Positions 4,555 to 5,597 of a DNA stretch of 5,597 nt are shown here, one piece after another. Below the pieces are notes generated by a model. That model ran no database searches and was not told where the DNA came from. It was given only the letters and a program-made list of their open reading frames with translations. Both the position numbers and the translations under genes were made by a program. Where the stretch lies: the NCBI GenBank assembly GCA_021789565.1, contig JAJYJL010000649.1, positions 1 to 5,597 on the forward strand. Direction: 5' to 3'. Origin of the DNA: Acidobacteriota bacterium. Its GTDB lineage: Bacteria > Acidobacteriota > Terriglobia > UBA7540. The first letter of the stretch is position 1. The number at the start of each line of letters is the position of its first letter.

Positions 4555-5597
4555 ATGCGAGTGTGTGCCTGCCTTTTTTCCCTATCTTTACTGATTGGGA
4601 TAAGTCCAATCCGTGCAGCGCAGTTTTCGCCAAGCGGTCAGCCGCCGCTTCGAGTTGACCTTTCCAAGGGCTGGAACCTGCAGTCCTCCGCACACGTGCC
4701 TCAAGAGGGAGGCGCAATCTCGCAGAGCAGTTTCAATCCAGACGGATGGTACAAAACGGATGTGCCTTCCACCGTTCTCGCCGCGCTGGTTAAGAACAGC
4801 GTCTACCGCAATCCATACTTCGGGATGAACCTTCGCAATATCCCCGGCACAACGTACCCGATCGGGAAAAACTTTTCCAATCTTCCCATGCCGGCCGACA
4901 GCCCGTTTAACGTCCCATGGTGGTACCAGACCAGTTTCCAGTTACCCGCGGCCTTCGAGGGCAAGCAGATCTGGCTGCACTTTGGCGGCATCAACTATCG
5001 CGCAACCATCTGGCTGAATGGGCACCAGATTGCCGGGCCCGGACAGGTGGTTGGCATGTGGCGCACCTATGATTTCGACGTGACGGCTGAATCCCGCCCA
5101 GGCCAAAAGAATTCGCTCGCTGTCGAAATATTCGCGCCACATGCTGATGACCTGGGGATTACCTGGGTGGACTGGAACCCTGCACCTCCCGACAAGGACA
5201 TGGGGCTGTGGCGAGGAGTCTCCATAAGAGCAACGGGGCCCGTGGAACTGAGGTATCCACAGGTGGAAACGAACTTTGACCTGCCGAATCTGAATCTTGC
5301 TCATCTGACCGTCCGCGCAGAACTTCAAAACGCTACCGGCCACCCCGTACGCGGTCTTCTGAAAGGAAGCATCGGAGAAGTTGAGTTCCAGCAGGAAGTG
5401 GAACTGAGGCCACATGAAAAACGCAGCGTTTCCTTTCTGCCAAGCCATTTCGCTCAGCTCAATTTCCGCCAACCGCGTCTATGGTGGCCTTGGCAGATGG
5501 GACCGCAAAATCTCAACCGCCTGAAGATGCAATTTGAGACAGGCGGTAAAGTTTCGGACAGCCGCGAGACGCAGTTCGGGATTCGGCAAATTACAGA
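4555..5597 (+). CDS. Secreted GH2 family hydrolase, exo-beta-glucosaminidase/beta-mannosidase-like, N-terminal fragment
   Basis: The first 347 codons are present and the gene continues past the right edge. GGAGG (4545-4549) 5 nt before the ATG fixes the start. Residues 1-21 form a Sec signal peptide (VCACLFSLSLLIGISPIRA). The N-terminal sugar-binding-like beta-sandwich domain spans about 33-228. It contains LSKGWNLQSS (36-45), WYKTDVPSTVLAALVKNSVY (65-84), NPYFGMN (86-92), PWWYQTSFQL (121-130), IWLHFGGINYRATIWLNG (139-156), NSLAVEIFAP (186-195) and DMGLWRGV (215-222). An immunoglobulin-like domain follows (about 230-340), with PRLWWPWQMGPQNL (307-320) and ending in TQFGIRQI, the usual lead into the GH2 catalytic barrel. 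The catalytic barrel itself lies outside the window. The VPSTVL and PYFGMN signatures are those of the exo-1,4-beta-D-glucosaminidase/mannosylglycoprotein endo-beta-mannosidase branch rather than LacZ. The substrate is probably a beta-linked amino sugar or mannose, which is inference from sequence style. The protein is exported, like the upstream CocE/NonD hydrolase. Confidence 0.9.
   Translation, partial: MRVCACLFSLSLLIGISPIRAAQFSPSGQPPLRVDLSKGWNLQSSAHVPQEGGAISQSSFNPDGWYKTDVPSTVLAALVKNSVYRNPYFGMNLRNIPGTTYPIGKNFSNLPMPADSPFNVPWWYQTSFQLPAAFEGKQIWLHFGGINYRATIWLNGHQIAGPGQVVGMWRTYDFDVTAESRPGQKNSLAVEIFAPHADDLGITWVDWNPAPPDKDMGLWRGVSIRATGPVELRYPQVETNFDLPNLNLAHLTVRAELQNATGHPVRGLLKGSIGEVEFQQEVELRPHEKRSVSFLPSHFAQLNFRQPRLWWPWQMGPQNLNRLKMQFETGGKVSDSRETQFGIRQIT

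Noticed and set aside
4564..4572. Cysteines at residues 4 and 6 of the GH2 protein as a possible lipoprotein signal
   Set aside because: They lie before the hydrophobic core rather than after it, and no L-x-x-C lipobox is present.
1..5597. Mobile element, CRISPR array, tRNA or phage signature
   Set aside because: No transposase or integrase reading frame, regular repeat array, terminal inverted repeat or cloverleaf-like sequence was seen on either strand.

Overview
The window is about 5.6 kb of moderately GC-rich bacterial DNA. It carries five protein-coding genes, two of them cut by the window edges. All five look like catabolic enzymes. Three begin with recognisable Sec-type signal peptides (the edge beta-galactosidase-like hydrolase, the CocE/NonD hydrolase and the GH2 hydrolase). 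A fourth, the amidohydrolase, has a Tat-like N-terminus. No RNA genes, mobile elements, CRISPR arrays or integration sites were seen. The style of the proteins, with many secreted hydrolases, an RRxFL amidohydrolase and the particular GH42-like and GH2-like N-termini, resembles soil Acidobacteriota. That assignment is inference from pattern memory, and Planctomycetota or Verrucomicrobiota cannot be excluded.

Layout: two genes on the minus strand run leftwards from about position 1244. The first encodes a cytoplasmic SIS-domain (UPF0309/COG4821-like) phosphosugar-binding protein. The second, 86 bp downstream, is the N-terminal 134 codons of a secreted TIM-barrel glycoside hydrolase that leaves the window at base 1. 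Facing away from them across a 279-bp divergent spacer is a plus-strand series. It consists of a COG3618-type amidohydrolase (lactonase-like), a secreted CocE/NonD (peptidase S15-like) serine hydrolase, and the first 347 codons of a secreted GH2 enzyme. The GH2 protein most resembles exo-beta-glucosaminidase/beta-mannosidase relatives and runs off the right edge. The plus-strand genes are separated by 180 and 106 bp, and promoter-like -10 elements sit in front of each, so they may be separate transcripts rather than a tight operon.

The coherent reading is a glycan or glycoconjugate scavenging locus. Secreted glycosidases would release sugars, the S15-like hydrolase would remove acyl or peptidyl groups, the SIS protein would handle a phosphosugar inside the cell, and the amidohydrolase could open a sugar lactone. 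Each step is inferred from family membership, and no substrate can be read from the sequence.

No clearly novel system was found. The points most worth checking are a near-identical 12-bp motif at a similar distance upstream of two of the plus-strand genes, a Ser-to-Gly change in the SIS phosphate-binding loop, a C8 tract just after the signal peptide of the edge hydrolase, and a possible leaderless start with an atypically short Tat-like signal on the amidohydrolase.
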